A stretch of DNA of 64,000 nt, from the NCBI GenBank assembly GCA_036874045.1, contig CM072344.1, positions 4,994,501 through 5,058,500 of the forward strand, given 5' to 3'. The translations under genes and the position numbers were made by a program. The notes beneath the pieces are model-generated. The model saw only the letters and a list, made by a program, of their open reading frames with translations, searched no databases and was not told where the DNA came from. The DNA is from Cymodocea nodosa (taxonomy: Eukaryota > Streptophyta > Magnoliopsida > Alismatales > Cymodoceaceae). Below, in pieces: positions 21,476 through 34,601 of the stretch. Numbering within the stretch: the first letter of the stretch is position 1; every line of letters starts with the position of its first letter.

Positions 21476-23088
21476 TGTTGAGTATTTTTGTTTTGATGAT
21501 GTGTGCTGAATGAAAATAATCATATTTGCTCAATTACTATTGCTTGTGAAAAGAAATTAAAATCATCAATTAATACAGAAAAAGCTTACTGATATAAATA
21601 CTTGTCTGTATTGGATCTGAAATTAATAACTAGTCGTTTCGTTGCATTAATTTCTCATTTAGCTAAACGTTAAGTTAACATTTGTTTTTATTGAAAAGCA
21701 TGATATGTTTTAATGTTATATCTTCTGTATCATGAATAGTGCACGTTTAGACAACTTGTTAAGTTAGAGTTTTGTTTGTATAGAGGTCACGTGAGAACTC
21801 GTTAAGTTAGAGGCTTAAAGGTTAAAATAGGTCATGTGATAACTCGTTAAGTTAGTGAGTAAAAGAAGAGACGAACTCGTTAAGTTAGTGTTATATACGT
21901 GGTGAAATTATAAGTTATGAATGTTGTATTGTATCACGTGAGGTGCACATGTTTAACTCGTTAAGTTAACATAACTAAACACGTTGAGTTGCTATATTGA
22001 ACACTAAGGCAACGCGTTAGGTTAGCGTTATAAACTTAAGTTCTTATTTTTGCACGTGGCAAAATTCTTATTATAAAAATATTTGTTTATTACTGGTTCG
22101 TTGAGTTATCATAAAACAACGGAGATGGTTCGTTGAGTTATCATAACACAACGGAGATGGTTCGTTGAATTAGCATAACACCACAGACTTAGTTCGTTGA
22201 GTTAGCTACAGTACTTTTCACGTGAAATGGCACATGAGGAACTCGTTAAGTTAGAAACGTTAAGTTATATATATACTTGTGTTACTCGTTTAGTTAACAT
22301 TAAAGTAACGACTTCTTATTACACTGATGAAAAACTTTTGGACAAGAAAGTTTATTTTGCAGGAAATTTTTCAGAGATCCAGGACTGATGATTTAAGAAA
22401 ATTTGAAATATAAATGTGGGTTAGAATGTTTGTGTTTCGATGAAGGAAAAAGAAAAGACGTGGAGAAGTGGAAAACTAGTGGTGGTTAAACGTGAAGGAT
22501 ATGCATGAAATGAAGATACAGTATAAAAGGCATAGAATTCTTGTTGATCAATTCATCCTTGCACACGAAAAGAAAAATCTTTTCAAGGATCAAACCATCC
22601 CTGCACACCAAAAGAAAAATCTTTTTCAGGGATCAAAAACGCCTTCTCGGGGAAAATCTCTCAAGTGGAAGAAAGTTCAGTGAAGCATAAAAAGGTAAGA
22701 TTTTCGTCACTGAAGATTTGAAGTATCAGAAGAAAGCAAATTCGGTGAAGCATGAAAAAACAAGATATTCGTCACTGAAGAATTGCTGAAGAAGAAAAAG
22801 AAGAAGAAGAAAGATCTCAAATAGGGAGAAAAGTTTTAAATTCCGTAAATTAGTTTTCTCTATTTGTAGTTATGAAATTGTTTAGATGATACATGATATC
22901 GAAATATAATTGCATCTACAATTTCTATGGAGAATTGAATTGTATATTGTAATTGAAACCTTGAATAAAAATGATTTTATGAAAACAATGTCTTGACTTG
23001 TTTTTGAGATTTAAAGTTTCAATTATATTTTTGAAAATATTAAAGATATGCAATTCACCCCCCTCTTGTGTAGCCATACGATCCTACA
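21476..23088 (+). repeat. S2 5' LTR (1613 bp)
   Basis: It runs from TGTTGAG to CCTACA. It carries about six copies of AACTCGTTAAGTTA or one-base variants, GTTCGTTGAGTTA repeats and several CACGTG boxes. Confidence 0.9.
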
Positions 23089-23090
23089 AG

Positions 23091-23102
23091 TGGTATCAGA
23101 GC
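23091..23102 (+). other. S2 primer-binding site (tRNA-iMet)
   Basis: TGGTATCAGAGC lies 2 bases after the 5' LTR. Confidence 0.9.
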
Positions 23103-23288
23103 TTTGTTAATAATCTTTGATATAAAATCGATACCAACTTATTTAATATCATTGCTTATTCTACCTTCCTTGTTTTTAAACAGAAATTAATATCTGAGCA
23201 TACGTTTAACTTTCTTGATTTAAGGCTCAAATTGTTTTAAAGTTTTTAGACTGTTTAAAATCAAATAGGTTGAAAAATCTAAGGTAAA

Positions 23289-25538
23289 ATGGCTACTGGA
23301 AATGGTAATTTTTCTTTATATGAAGGGCAAAATCTTAATCGTCCTCCTTTATTTGATGGAATACATTTTGAATATTTGAAATATAGGATGATTGTTTTTC
23401 TTCAAAGTATAGATCATAAGTTGTGGTTCATGATTTCTAAACCATATACTCCGTTAACTACCCCTTATAATACTTGGACAATTACTGAAAAAGAAAATGA
23501 AACTCTGAATGCTAAGGGCTTAAATATTTTATTCTGTGCATTGAGTTATGAACAGTTCAGTAAAGTGTCGGCATATAAACCTGCTTATGAGGTATGGCAT
23601 GCATTAGAAGTTTCACATGAAGGTACTTCTCAAGTTAAAGAGACTAAAATAAACATGTTGATTCATAAGTATGAACTCTTTAAGATGCATGAAGACGAAA
23701 ATATTTCTGAGATGTTTTCCAGATTTCTTGATATCATAAACTCTTTAAAATGTTTAGGAAAGAATTTTGAACAAAAGGATTTGGTGAGGAAAATTCTCAG
23801 ATCCCTAAGTTCTAAATGGTCTCAGAAAGTAACATCAATTGAGGAATCACGAGATTTAAATGTTTATACTATGAATGAACTTATAGGAAATTTAACAGCT
23901 TATGAAGTTCAATTAAATGAATCACTAAGTCACAACAAACTAAAAATGAAGAAAGAAATAGCCTTCAAAATTAATTCAGATTCTGATATATCTACTGATT
24001 CTGACGAGGATTTGATTTTGCTAACTAGGAAATTCAAGAAAGCAAGAAAAGCTAGGAAACAGCAAAAGAACAAAAATGATAAACCCTCAACGTCAAAATC
24101 ATTGAATGACAAGAATTCTTCATCCAGAAAGTATGTATGTTACAACTGTAAGAAACCTGGACATCTTTCTCCAGATTGACCTATGAGGAAAAATGAAAAG
24201 CAAAGTAGGACAAATCAGAAGAAGACGGCTTAAAAAACTCAGAAATAGTTTTACAAGAAAAAGGCTTTGAAGGTCACTTGGGATGACACATCTGAAGAGT
24301 CTGAATCTGAGGAATCAGCATCAAAATCTTCACATTCAGAAGGAGAACAAGAGTTAGAAGACGTTGCTCATGTGTGCTTCATGGCAGATGAGTCTGAGGT
24401 AATATCTGATCTTGAAAGTCATTCAGATTTCAACTTTGATGAATTATTATGTGCTTATCATGCATTATTACAAAAACATAAAGTATGTAAACTGGAAAAT
24501 AAGAATATTAGAAAATCTTCATCCATTATGGTAGAAGAAAATTGTTTCTTGTCTACTACTTTAGAAAAGTTTAAATGTGATAATGAGAATCATGCTAGAG
24601 ATTTGCAAAAATTTAGATTTAATGAATGTATCTTGCATGAACAAATACAGAATATAAATGCTGAAAAATTAAAGATAGAATCTGAAAATGAAATGTTGAG
24701 AAACAATATAAATGAACTTGAATTAGAGATAGAAAAATTAAAACTGAGAGAGCAAGATTTAAATTCTACCTTTGAGAAATGGAATTTAAGTCAAACTAAG
24801 TTAGACAAACTAATTAGTACCCCTGCGGTGTCATATAAATTTGGCTTAGGATTTGATTATCCTGAATCTCAAGCCAATAAAGAATTTATTAGTTGCAGTT
24901 CAAGTAAATCTAAGACTAAAATTCCTTTTATTATGAAACAAGGTAATAAATATGTAGAAGTAGGTACTTCAAGGGATGAATCACGCAGTAATAATATAAA
25001 TCAATGTGATTTGTCAAATTGTACTTCTAACATGACTATAAATGTTTCTAAAAATCTTGTTTCTTGTTCTGGAAATTCAGTTTCTAATGTTTCTAAAATT
25101 TCAAACAATTGTAGTAAACTGAAAATTCAGAAACCTGAGCATGTAATTCAATACACTAGTATTAGACCAATTACTCATTCTGCATGTGATAAAACAAAAA
25201 ATTCTTGTGCAGAAAAAGATTTTGTATGTACGGAAAGTGTTAATACAAGTACAAAATCTTGGTATGAACTTATAGAAATGTATAAGCATGACCAAAATAA
25301 ATTAACATCTGGTAAAAATATGTTTGGTCTTCATTATACTACATCTGAAAACAAAAAGAATGATTGCAAAAGCAATAATGCTATATGTGAGTATGAAGCT
25401 AATGATAAATCAATAGTACTTACAACTAATAAGAATATAAATGATAATGTTAAACTATTTTTAAACAAAAAGAAGAAATATGCGTTTAATGAACTTGGTC
25501 CTCAACAACATTGGGTACCAAGAAAAAGTTTTTCTTAA
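23289..25538 (+). pseudogene. gag: SIRE Gag (S2) with coiled-coil extension
   Basis: It starts at ATG 23289 (MATGNGNFSLYEGQ). The UBN2-type domain covers residues 20-220. The CCHC knuckle at 24138-24179 has lost its last Cys to TGA. The same frame continues from 24180 through more stops into an acidic stretch, then a long coiled coil (about 24560-24790: LEKFKC, EIEKLKLREQDL), a typical feature between Gag and protease in SIRE elements. TAA at 25536 closes it just before protease, in the same frame. The N-terminal 296 codons are uninterrupted. Confidence 0.88.
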
Positions 25539-28500
25539 TTTGTGTTGCAGGAGGAAACAACATCAAAATGGATCTTGGACAGTGGAGCGTCAAGTCACAT
25601 GACCGGACAAAAAAGTCTACTACAAAATTTTACAAATACCATGAAAGGAAGTGTAACATTTGGAAACAAAAGCAAAGATAAAATTATAGGTATGGGCAAT
25701 GTTCAAATAACTCCTACTTGTGTTATTTCGAATGTACTATATGTAGAAAACCTAGGATTTAATTTGGTGAGTGTCATAAAACTAACTGAAAATGGATATT
25801 ATGTAGTGTTTGAAGATAATGTATGCAAAATAATTGATAAAAATACAGATGAAATTAAGTTTATTGTTAAAAGAAAAGGTTCTATATGTATTTTATCTTT
25901 ACCTTCTAGTGCAGTTGATTTAAATTCATGTTTGCTAGCTGAAACTAGTGATGCATATCTATGGCATAGAAGGATTGGGCATATAAATATGAGACTGTTA
26001 CATAAACTATCTAGAAAACATTTAGTGAGAGGTTTACCAAAGATTAAATACTTAAAGAACTTTATGTGTGATGCATGTGAGTTAGGTAAACTTCACAAAA
26101 ACTCTTTTAAATCCAAAACTGATATTTCAAGCAAGAGAGTCTTAGAACTTATACATATGGATCTATTTGGACCAACAAGAATCATGAGTCTTGGTGGTAA
26201 ACGGTATGTATTTGTTTTAGTAGATGACTTCTCTAGATACACTTGGGTATATTTTCTAGCATAAGACAGAAGTTTTTGAAAAATTTAAAATGTTTTGTAA
26301 TTTTGTTCAAAATGAGCAAAATGTTTCTATTCAAAAACTTAGGAGTGATCATGGAACTGAATTTGATAATGATCAAATGGATAACTATTGTAATGAGCAT
26401 GGCATTGATCACAAATTTTCTTTTCCAAGAGCACTGTGTCAAAATGGTGTTGTTGAGAGAAAGAATAGATCACTTCAAGAAATGGCCAGAACTTTGTTGA
26501 ATGAACATAAGTTACCTCAAAATCTTTGGGCTGAAGCAGTAAATACAGCTTGTTATGTTATTAACAGAAGTCATTTAAGACCTCATGTTAATAAAACTCC
26601 TTTTGAAATTATGTTTAATGAGGTTCCAAAAATTTCCTATATGAAACCATTTGGTTGCAAGTGTTTTATTCTTAATACTAAGAGGATAAAAGGGATAAAT
26701 TTCAAGCCAAATCGGATGAAGGAATTTTGTAGGTTACTCTACTAGAAGTAAAGCCTATAGAGTATATAACAATACTTCTAGGACTATTGAAGAAACCCTC
26801 CATGTAAGCTTCAATGAGAATTCTCTTAGAGAATCTCAATCTAAAGCTGATAATGATAATATGATCAATTTTCCAAATGAGTTAGAAATCAATAGTGTGA
26901 TTGATGATTTATCTGAGAAAATCAAAAATATGAACTTAAATGATCAAACTAATGATGAAAGTGATGGACTTTCAGATGTTGATGAGAATATTGAGGAAAA
27001 TCAGAGAAATTGGCGTTATCTCAAGTCATTGGTAATATTAATGAGGGAGTTAAAACTAGAGCTTCAGTCAATTTAAATAGTATGTGTATGTTTGTTTCTA
27101 TGGTGGAACCAAGGAATATACAAGAAGCATTATCTGATGAAAATTAGATAGTGGCAATGCAAGAAGAACTAAATCAATTCATCAGAAATGATGTATGGGA
27201 ATTAGTCTCTCCACCAGAAAATCAGTCCATAATAGGTACAATGTGGATCTTTAGAAACAAAATTAACGAAACTAGTCAAATTATAAGGAATAAAGCTAGA
27301 TTAGTTGCACAAGGGTATACATAGGAAGAAGGATTAGATTATGATGAAACATTTGCTCCTGTGGCTAGGTTAGAAAGTATTAGAATATTATTGGCCTATG
27401 CTTGTTATATGGATTTTAAATTATATCAAATGGATGTAAAGAGTGCATTTCTAAATGGTTTAATTAATGAAGAAGTCTATGTAAAACAACCACTTCGATT
27501 TGAAGATATTAAAAATCCTGACTTTGTGTATAAATTGAAGAAAACCTTATATGGTTTGAAGCAAGCACCTAGATCATGGTATGAAAGATTGTCTACTTTT
27601 TTAATATAAAAAGGCTATATCATGGGAAAAGTGGATCATACTCTATTTATTAAGAGAGATGGTAAAGATCAGATTGTTGTTCAAATATACGTGGATGATA
27701 TAATCTTTGGAGCAACCTCTGATAAGTTGATAGAAATATTCTCTAAAGAGATGACTAATCAGTTTGAAATGAGTATGATAGGAGAACTTTCATATTTTCT
27801 AGGACTTCAAATTAAGCAAATGGATAAAGATATATTTTTAAATCAGGAAAAATATGCAGATGAAATGCTTAAGAAATTTAATTTTAATGATACAAGGATT
27901 CGAGGAACTCCTATGAGTACTACTTTAAAGTTAGATATTGATGACATAGGAAAATCTATAAATCAAAGAAAATACAGAAGTATGATTGGTTCTTTACTTT
28001 ATTTGACTGCTAGTAAACCTGATATTATGTTTGCTGTGTGTGTTTGTGCCAGATTTCAATCTAATCCTGAGGAATCACACTTAATTGCAGTTAAAAGAAT
28101 ATTTAGATATATATAAGGAACTAAAAATTTTGGGTTGTATTATTCTAAGGATAGTTCAATAGATCTTATAGGATATACTAATGCTGATTATGCAGGATCT
28201 AAATCTGATAGAAAGAGTACCAGTGGCACATGTCAATTATTGGGAAATAATTTGGTGTCATGGTTTAGTAAAAAGCAAAACTATGTAGCACTTTCTACTA
28301 CAGAAGCTAAATATGTTGCTGCTGCACTATGTTGCACTCAGATTCTGTGGATAAGGCAAACTTTAGAAGATTTTGGATTATCTTATGATACAATTGAGAT
28401 TTATTGTGACAGTAGTTCTGCAATAAATCTTTCCAAAAATCCTGTATTACATTCAAGAGCAAAGCATATAGAGGTTAGACATCATTTTCTAAGAGATAAC

Positions 28501-28638
28501 GTAATTAAAGGAAAAATTAAATTAGAATTTGTGTCTAGTAAAAATCAATTAGCTGATATATTTACAAAACCTCCAGACGAAAATATATTATGCAACATTA
28601 GATTAAATTTAGGTATTTGTAGGCTATATGATGTGTAA
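25539..28638 (+). pseudogene. pol: SIRE Pol (S2): protease, integrase, RT, RNase H
   Basis: Protease WILDSGASSHM lies at about 25570. Integrase HHCC (HRRIGHIN ... CDACELGKLH) is followed by DDE landmarks HMDLFGP, LRSDHGTEF and GVVERKNRS. RT has [22 protein letters not shown] and YVDD at 27688-27699. RNase H has GYTNADYAGS, CDSSSAI and LADIFTKP, ending GICRLYDV. Frameshifts fall near 26262 and 26700-26860 and before 27361. Stops include 27147, 27324, 27607 and 28114. The last third of pol is in one frame and nearly clean. Confidence 0.9.
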
Positions 28639-29889
28639 AATGCTTAAACTCCACATAAAAAAGATAAATATTATTGATGATGTTGTTCACCTCATAGATA
28701 TTATATACTTATTATAAATATCTAAAGTAATATCTAAACTGGTGCTTAAGATACTATGTATTTATTGTAAAATCATAGTAGTATCTTATTGATTTTTAGT
28801 AGTTTATCAATTTTAATAGTTTTTACGATTTTAAGTGGAAGTGTAAATGAAAAACATTAAATACTTCTAACATTCTGAAATTTTGATTAAATGTTTTCTT
28901 TGAATCAAGGAAAATGCATATGATCATGCATAAATTTGACTTAATTGATTAAACTTGTAGAATAAGTTATATGTAACTCATCTTAAACTGTTAATCAAAA
29001 GTATAAGCTTATTGAAACTGATTCATATTCTCAGTACAATCATAGAAGTAAAAAATTGTATGAGATTTGTGTTTTATTGCATCTGTATTAAATGGAATAC
29101 ATATATATTGTGCTTAAAATGAAAAGTGCTTACAAAGTAAAAATCTTTGAGAGTTTATTGATCAGTTTGATCACGAGCCTTTTGTACTTGAGCAGATAGG
29201 TATGTAAGGATTGTTGTCCTGAAAAAGGATTCTTTAAATCTGGCAACCTAAGGTCCTGATCAGATCTGGGATTGTTGACTGAAAGCTCATTACACGGGTA
29301 CATTAGAAAGCTCTTGTATGATTCAAGCTTTTCAAACTAACTTTTAAAGAAAATTATCAATAATTACTGTTTTGAAAAGAAAAAGTTGTTTCATTAATTG
29401 TAGATATCTTTGAATCGCATATAGTTTATACCAATATGACTACTGATTTATTGAATCAACATTAGTACTTTTGAAAACGTTTATTTGAGATACATTTTTT
29501 ATTCTCCTTGAATTAATCGAATTGAGTTCAAAGTTGTGTTTTGATTCATATACAGTAGGAATTGATTCTGGAAATCATTTTTGATAATGTCAGGATAACA
29601 GAAGTCTCTGAAAAGAAAATGTAAAAGTATAGTTATACTTAACATCTATTGTCACTACAAGTATATTTTGTATTTTGATTGAATATATTTGAAGTATATT
29701 TGTAGGGGGAGCATTAACAATGTCAAAAACAGATTAATATAATTTAAAATACAAATCTTAGTTAATCTGAATTAATGTCCTCTTAAAATCTTGATGAAAT
29801 AATTTAAAAAGACAAATAAACTATTTTAGATTCAAAGGACAAAATGTTCAAATAGTTTACTATGTTCTCAAGATAATGTTAAGTTTTAG
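28639..29889 (+). other. S2 post-pol spacer, shared with element X
   Basis: The part at about 28890-29630 is clearly homologous to 58440-57620 read on the minus strand, just before the X polypurine tract. Shared landmarks are AACTTGTAGAAT, GCATCTGTATTAA, GAGCCTTTTGTACTTGAG, AGATAGGTATGTAAGGATTG and GATCAGATCTGGGATTGTTG. TAGGGGGAGCATT (29702) is an internal polypurine tract. Confidence 0.7.
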
Positions 29890-30140
29890 CATGTGTGTTG
29901 TTTTCGGAACGTTTCAGTTGGAAGCATCCGAAAATTGTTTTAAGTGTACTAACTAGACGTTATGTTAGATAAGGTAATGTGTAAAACTGCCTCTAGACAG
30001 TGTTTTACTCGTTAGGTTAGTTAACTCAACGAGTTATACTTGAATATTTCGGGTACTTTGATTGAATAAGCTTTATTCAATATTTATTTTATTTCTAAAC
30101 CTGACTTCTCTTCACGTTGAGTTATACGCCTAAAAACCCT
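29890..30140 (+). promoter_or_regulatory. motif cluster before the S2 PTP ORF
   Basis: It contains CGGAACGTTTCAG, CATCCGAAAA, CTCGTTAGGTTAG, TTAACTCAACGAGTTA and CACGTTGAGTTA. It is shorter than its S1 counterpart and ends about 100 bases before ATG 30230. Confidence 0.4.
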
Positions 30141-30229
30141 ATTTAAACACTTATAACACGGGAACTTAGGTTATTTGTAAACTTTGTCAAGAAAATCTTT
30201 CCCGCTTGTTGCTATTACAACCTGCGACG

Positions 30230-32492
30230 ATGGTCTCCAAGTTCTACAAAGGTCGTGGCAAAGGAAAAGGCAAAAGTAGAAGAGATGCAAAAGGAAAAGA
30301 AATAGAGATTGATGAAGTTCCACATACTTGGTTCAAGAAAATATTTCGAGTGGACAAAAGGTTAGAAGAACTTTAGAGAGATTACTTCTTTTCTCAAGAT
30401 ATATTAGATGAAGTTAGACAAGAACTTCAACATACTGATGCAAGTATTACATACATGGGTATTCGAAGTAAATATGATATAGAATACAGAATGAAATTTG
30501 CTGAGATTGCCTTTTTGGAATAGTATGCAAAATATTTGGAAAAGGTGTAGGTTCATCAAACAGAACTCCTCAAACTCCTATAAACGGTACAAGACTACAT
30601 GCATTTGAGGAAGAGCATGAATCAGCTGTCCCTACTCCTTTATATTCAAAACAAGTAGAATCAGATATTGCTGTAGACAAAACAAAAGTTGACAGTCTTC
30701 GAAAGGCCATTGCAATAGAAAGTGTCTTAGAAGAATTAAAGTAGAAAACTTTTATGGAGCAATTTGAAAAGAAAACAGCAATACTTGAAAAGGAGAAACA
30801 AAAATGTTATAGAAGAAGGAAAGTCAGAAAAATTATGTCTAAGGAAACAAAGTCTATTGAAAAAGGAAAATCAGATGAAAATTTATTTCCAAAGGACAAT
30901 GTATGTCTAGACATTGTACCTTATTGTGTATCTGATAAACTCATCAGTTTCGAACACACTGAAACTGATGAAGATAATGAGACTTTATTTTCCCTTGCTA
31001 GAAAACTTGAGAAGAAATCCAAGTCAAATATGAGCTCAAGTTTTTCTATTAGTACAAGTCCTGATGATGCAGAAATTGACAAATCAAAGCATCAGGCACC
31101 TGACATTGAACAAGTTATTGCAGATATAATTGACAATGTTGAGGCAGTAACTAGTTCAAAGGCTGAATTGTCTCGAGTAGCAGATATTGAAATTGTTAAG
31201 ACTCCAAAAGAGCTAAAAGTTAACCAGCCTTCTACAGAATCTATAGAAGCAGAGTCTGAGAATTCACAGCATGAATCAATGGAAATATCTGTTGAACAAA
31301 ATGAACAATTACAGACAGATACACCGGTTGTAGAATTTGTGGAAAAATTGTACTCTGAACATTCTATAGAGACTGAACAAATGAATGTTGCACATATTGA
31401 CAATGTTCCTAACACTATTGATGCTGAAGAATCAAGCTTACCTGAGCAGCTTCAAGATAATATTTGGAAGAGGAACAACATGGCATTCATTTTGAAGAAG
31501 AGGTTCCTGAAGATGAATTAAACTCTGAATCACGGCTTCAGGTATCACCTTCTTTGTGTACAATATTAAAAATTCAAGGTAATGTAATTCATTTTAGATC
31601 TAAAGAAGCATTGCAAAAATACAATAATCTGATTACATGTTAGATTCTACTTGCTCATCCAATAAAATTCAGAAATTTGATGGAAATAAGATATATGTTT
31701 GAGTTTCAAGGCCTCATTAAATTCTTGCCAGTAGGAACGAAATGAAAGCAATACACAGAGATTATTACAACTTTTTATAGCAATCTGGTCAAGAATGGAA
31801 ATTTTCTGAAAACTCAAATAAATGAACAGGAGTTTATATTGTCTCCTGAGTTTATTTTTGAAGTTTTAGGATTAAAGAATGAAGGTGTTGTTACCAACAT
31901 ATTTGATATAATAAGACAACTGGAATGGAACATTCAATCTTTATCAAAAATTCCAGATGTATATTCTGAAATGAGATTAATGGAAAATATGAATGTAGAG
32001 GCAAGGTTTATTGCAAATATATTGCATGCAAATTTATTTCAGAGAGTTGGACACAATATGGAAGTCAGCAGAAGTTGTTTATATGCAACTTATAGCTTGC
32101 TGAATAGAATTCAAATCAATTGGTTTGATGTTTTCACTTCTCAACTACAGCATATGAGTTCAAAGTTATTTTATGGTGATGCTGTATGTAGACTCATTGC
32201 AAGCCAATTGAATTTATCCGACTGGCCCTCTGAAACTAAAGGCATGAGAGCATTTAGTATTAAAGATTTGCAAAAATTCCAGGCCATGCATAAACCTCAA
32301 CGACAACAACAATAACAACCTGATACAGACCATATACAACAACAACAACAAAGTTATTCAGTTCAAGCAGAACAGCAAACCCAGCTACCTCCTGACTTAG
32401 ATGCAGTGCTTAACGACATCAGAAATGATATTAGGCATCTAGGAGATAAAATATGTAATGCTATAAGTGATATACTTAGGAGGGGTCCATAA
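30230..32492 (+). pseudogene. post-pol PTP-domain ORF of S2
   Basis: It starts at ATG 30230 with a Gly/Lys/Arg-rich N-terminus (YKGRGKGKGKSRRDAKGK), then RLEEL...DYFFSQDILDEVRQEL, matching the N-terminal domain of S1. An acidic Ser/Glu-rich linker covers 30750-31520 (255 clean codons). The PTP core is at 31640-32230: PIKFRNLMEIRYMFEFQGL, FEVLGLKNEG, ARFIANILHANLFQRVGHN, INWFDVFTSQL. A Gln-rich tail ends IRHLGDKICNAISDIL. Frames shift around 30530-30750 and near 31521. There is no signal peptide or convincing membrane segment, so it is not an envelope by sequence. Function unknown. Confidence 0.72.
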
Positions 32493-32974
32493 CTGTTTTT
32501 GTTTGTTTCTGAATACAAAATGTAATGTTTGTATTACTTGTTTGATTCATTGAACAATACATTTTTCTGTAAATGTGTTCAATTATTATTCTTGTTTACA
32601 GAAATCGTTGTTGTAATTCTCTTATATACATATATATATTCTCTGTAATTATCTTTTTGATTAATGACAAAAAGGGGGAGAAATATTATAAAAAGATGAT
32701 TATGATCTTAATTGCATATATATATTATAAAAGGAGATGCTATTTAAATGGTTATTGTAATCTGACAGATGATAATTAGAAAACTGATACTTATATAATT
32801 ATTGACATATGAGAGTTTTAGTTCTGAGAGGTATAATTTACACAAACAATAGAAATAAGCTTAAGTGAACTTAAGTCAACAAACAAGTTTGTTGAATTAA
32901 AAGTTAACCCAACGAAGGTGCTTTGTTGAGTTAAACATATTTCATAATTGATTTAATATGGTTTTGTCATCATC
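32493..32974 (+). other. S2 3' untranslated region
   Basis: This is AT-rich, with a first GGGGGAGAAATAT tract at 32673 and a lone GTTTGTTGAATTA/AGTTAACCCAACG pair at 32888. No gene seen. Confidence 0.6.
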
Positions 32975-32988
32975 AAAAAGGGGGAGAT
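32975..32988 (+). other. polypurine tract of S2
   Basis: AAAAAGGGGGAGAT lies immediately before the 3' LTR. Confidence 0.9.
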
Positions 32989-34601
32989 TGTTGAGTATTT
33001 TTGTTTTGATGATGTGTGCTGAATGAAAATAATCATATTTGCTCAATTACTATTGCTTGTGAAGAGAAATTAAAATCATCAATTAATACAGAAAAAGCTT
33101 ACTGATATAAATACTTGTCTGTATTGGATCTGAAGTTAATACCTAGTCGTTTCGTTGCATTAATTTCTCATTTAGCTAAACGTTAAGTTAACGTGTGTTT
33201 TTATTGAAAAGCATGATATGTTTTAATGTTATATCTTCTGTATCATGAATAGTGCACGTTTAGACAACTCGTTAAGTTAGAGTTTTGTTTGTATAGAGCT
33301 CACGTGAGAACTCATTAAGTTAAAGGCTTAAAGGTTAAAATAGGTCACGTGATAACTCGTTAAGTTAGTGAGTAAAAGAAGAGACGAACTCGTTAAGTTA
33401 GTGTTATACACGTGGTGAAATTATAAGTTACGAATGTTGTATTGTATCACGTGAGGTGCACATGTTTAACTCGTTAAGTTAACATAACTAAACGCGTTGA
33501 GTTGCTATATTGAACACTAAGGCAACGCGTTAGGTTAGCGTTATAAACTTAAGTTGTTATTTTTGCACGTGGTAAAATTCTTATTATAAAAACATTTGTT
33601 TATTACTGGTTCGTTGAGTTATCATAACACAACGGAAATGGTTCGTTGAGTTATCATAACACAACGGAGATGGTTCGTTGAGATAGCGTAACACCACGGA
33701 CTTAGTTCGTTGAGTTAGCTATAGTACTTGTCATGTAAAATGGCACATGAGGAACTCATTAAGTTAGAAACGTTAAGTTATATATATACTTGTGTTACTC
33801 GTTTAGTTAACATTAAAGTAATGACTTCTTATTATACTTATGAAAAACTTTTGGACGAGAAAGTTTATTTTGCAAGAAATTTTTCATAGATCCAAGACTA
33901 ATGATTAAAGAAAATTTGAAATATAAACGTGGGTTGGAACGTGTGTGTTTCGATGGTGGAAAAAGAAAAGACGTGGAGAAGTGGAAAACTAAAAGTGGTT
34001 AAATGTGAAGGATATGCATGAAATGAAGATACAGTATAAAAGGCATAGAATTCTCGTTGATCAATTTATCCTTGCACACAAAACGAAAAATCTTTTCAAG
34101 GATCAAACCATCCTTGCACACCAAAAGAAAAATCTTTTTCAAGGATCAAAAACACCTTCTCAGGGAAAATCTCTCAAGTGGAAGAAAGTTCAGTGAAGCA
34201 TAAAAAGGTAAGATTTTCGTCACTGAAGATTTGAAGTATCAGAAGAAAGCAAATTCGGTGAAGCATGAAAAGACAAGATATTCGTCACTGAAGAATTGCT
34301 GAAGAAGAAAAAAAAGAAGAAGAAAGATCTCAAATAGGGAGAAAAGTTTTAAATTCCGTAAATTAGTTTTCTCTGTTTGTAGTTATGAAATTGTTTAGAT
34401 GATACATGATATCGAAATATAATTGCATCTACAATTTCTATGGAGAATTGAATTGTATATTGTAATTGAAACCTTGAATAAAAATGATTTTATGAAAACA
34501 ATGTCTCGACTTGTTTTTGAGATTTAAAGTTTCAATTATATTTCTGAAAATATTAAAGATACGCAATTCACCCCCCTCTTGTGTAGCCATACGATCCTAC
34601 A
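32989..34601 (+). repeat. S2 3' LTR (1613 bp)
   Basis: It has the same ends and motif content as the 5' LTR. The block 33444-33572 (TATCACGTGAGGTGCACATG ... TTAGGTTAGCG ... TTGCACGTGG) is also found, diverged, in the X LTRs (46262-46380, minus). Confidence 0.9.

Larger units (their letters stand above)
21476..34601 (+). mobile_element. S2: full-length SIRE-type copia retrotransposon (13.1 kb)
   Basis: Two LTRs of 1613 bp each (21476-23088, 32989-34601) bracket a primer site, gag, pol, post-pol PTP ORF and polypurine tract. The LTRs are highly similar, so insertion is fairly recent. No target duplication is visible: the left flank is an LTR fragment, and the right flank (CCATTGTAG) is an X LTR in the opposite orientation from the X sequence left of 20507. 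Coding regions carry several stops and frameshifts. Confidence 0.9.

Noticed and set aside
21750-22270. Regular short repeats AACTCGTTAAGTTA resembling a CRISPR-type array
   Set aside because: Spacing is irregular, spacers are themselves related, there are no cas genes, and the repeats lie inside LTRs of a plant retroelement.
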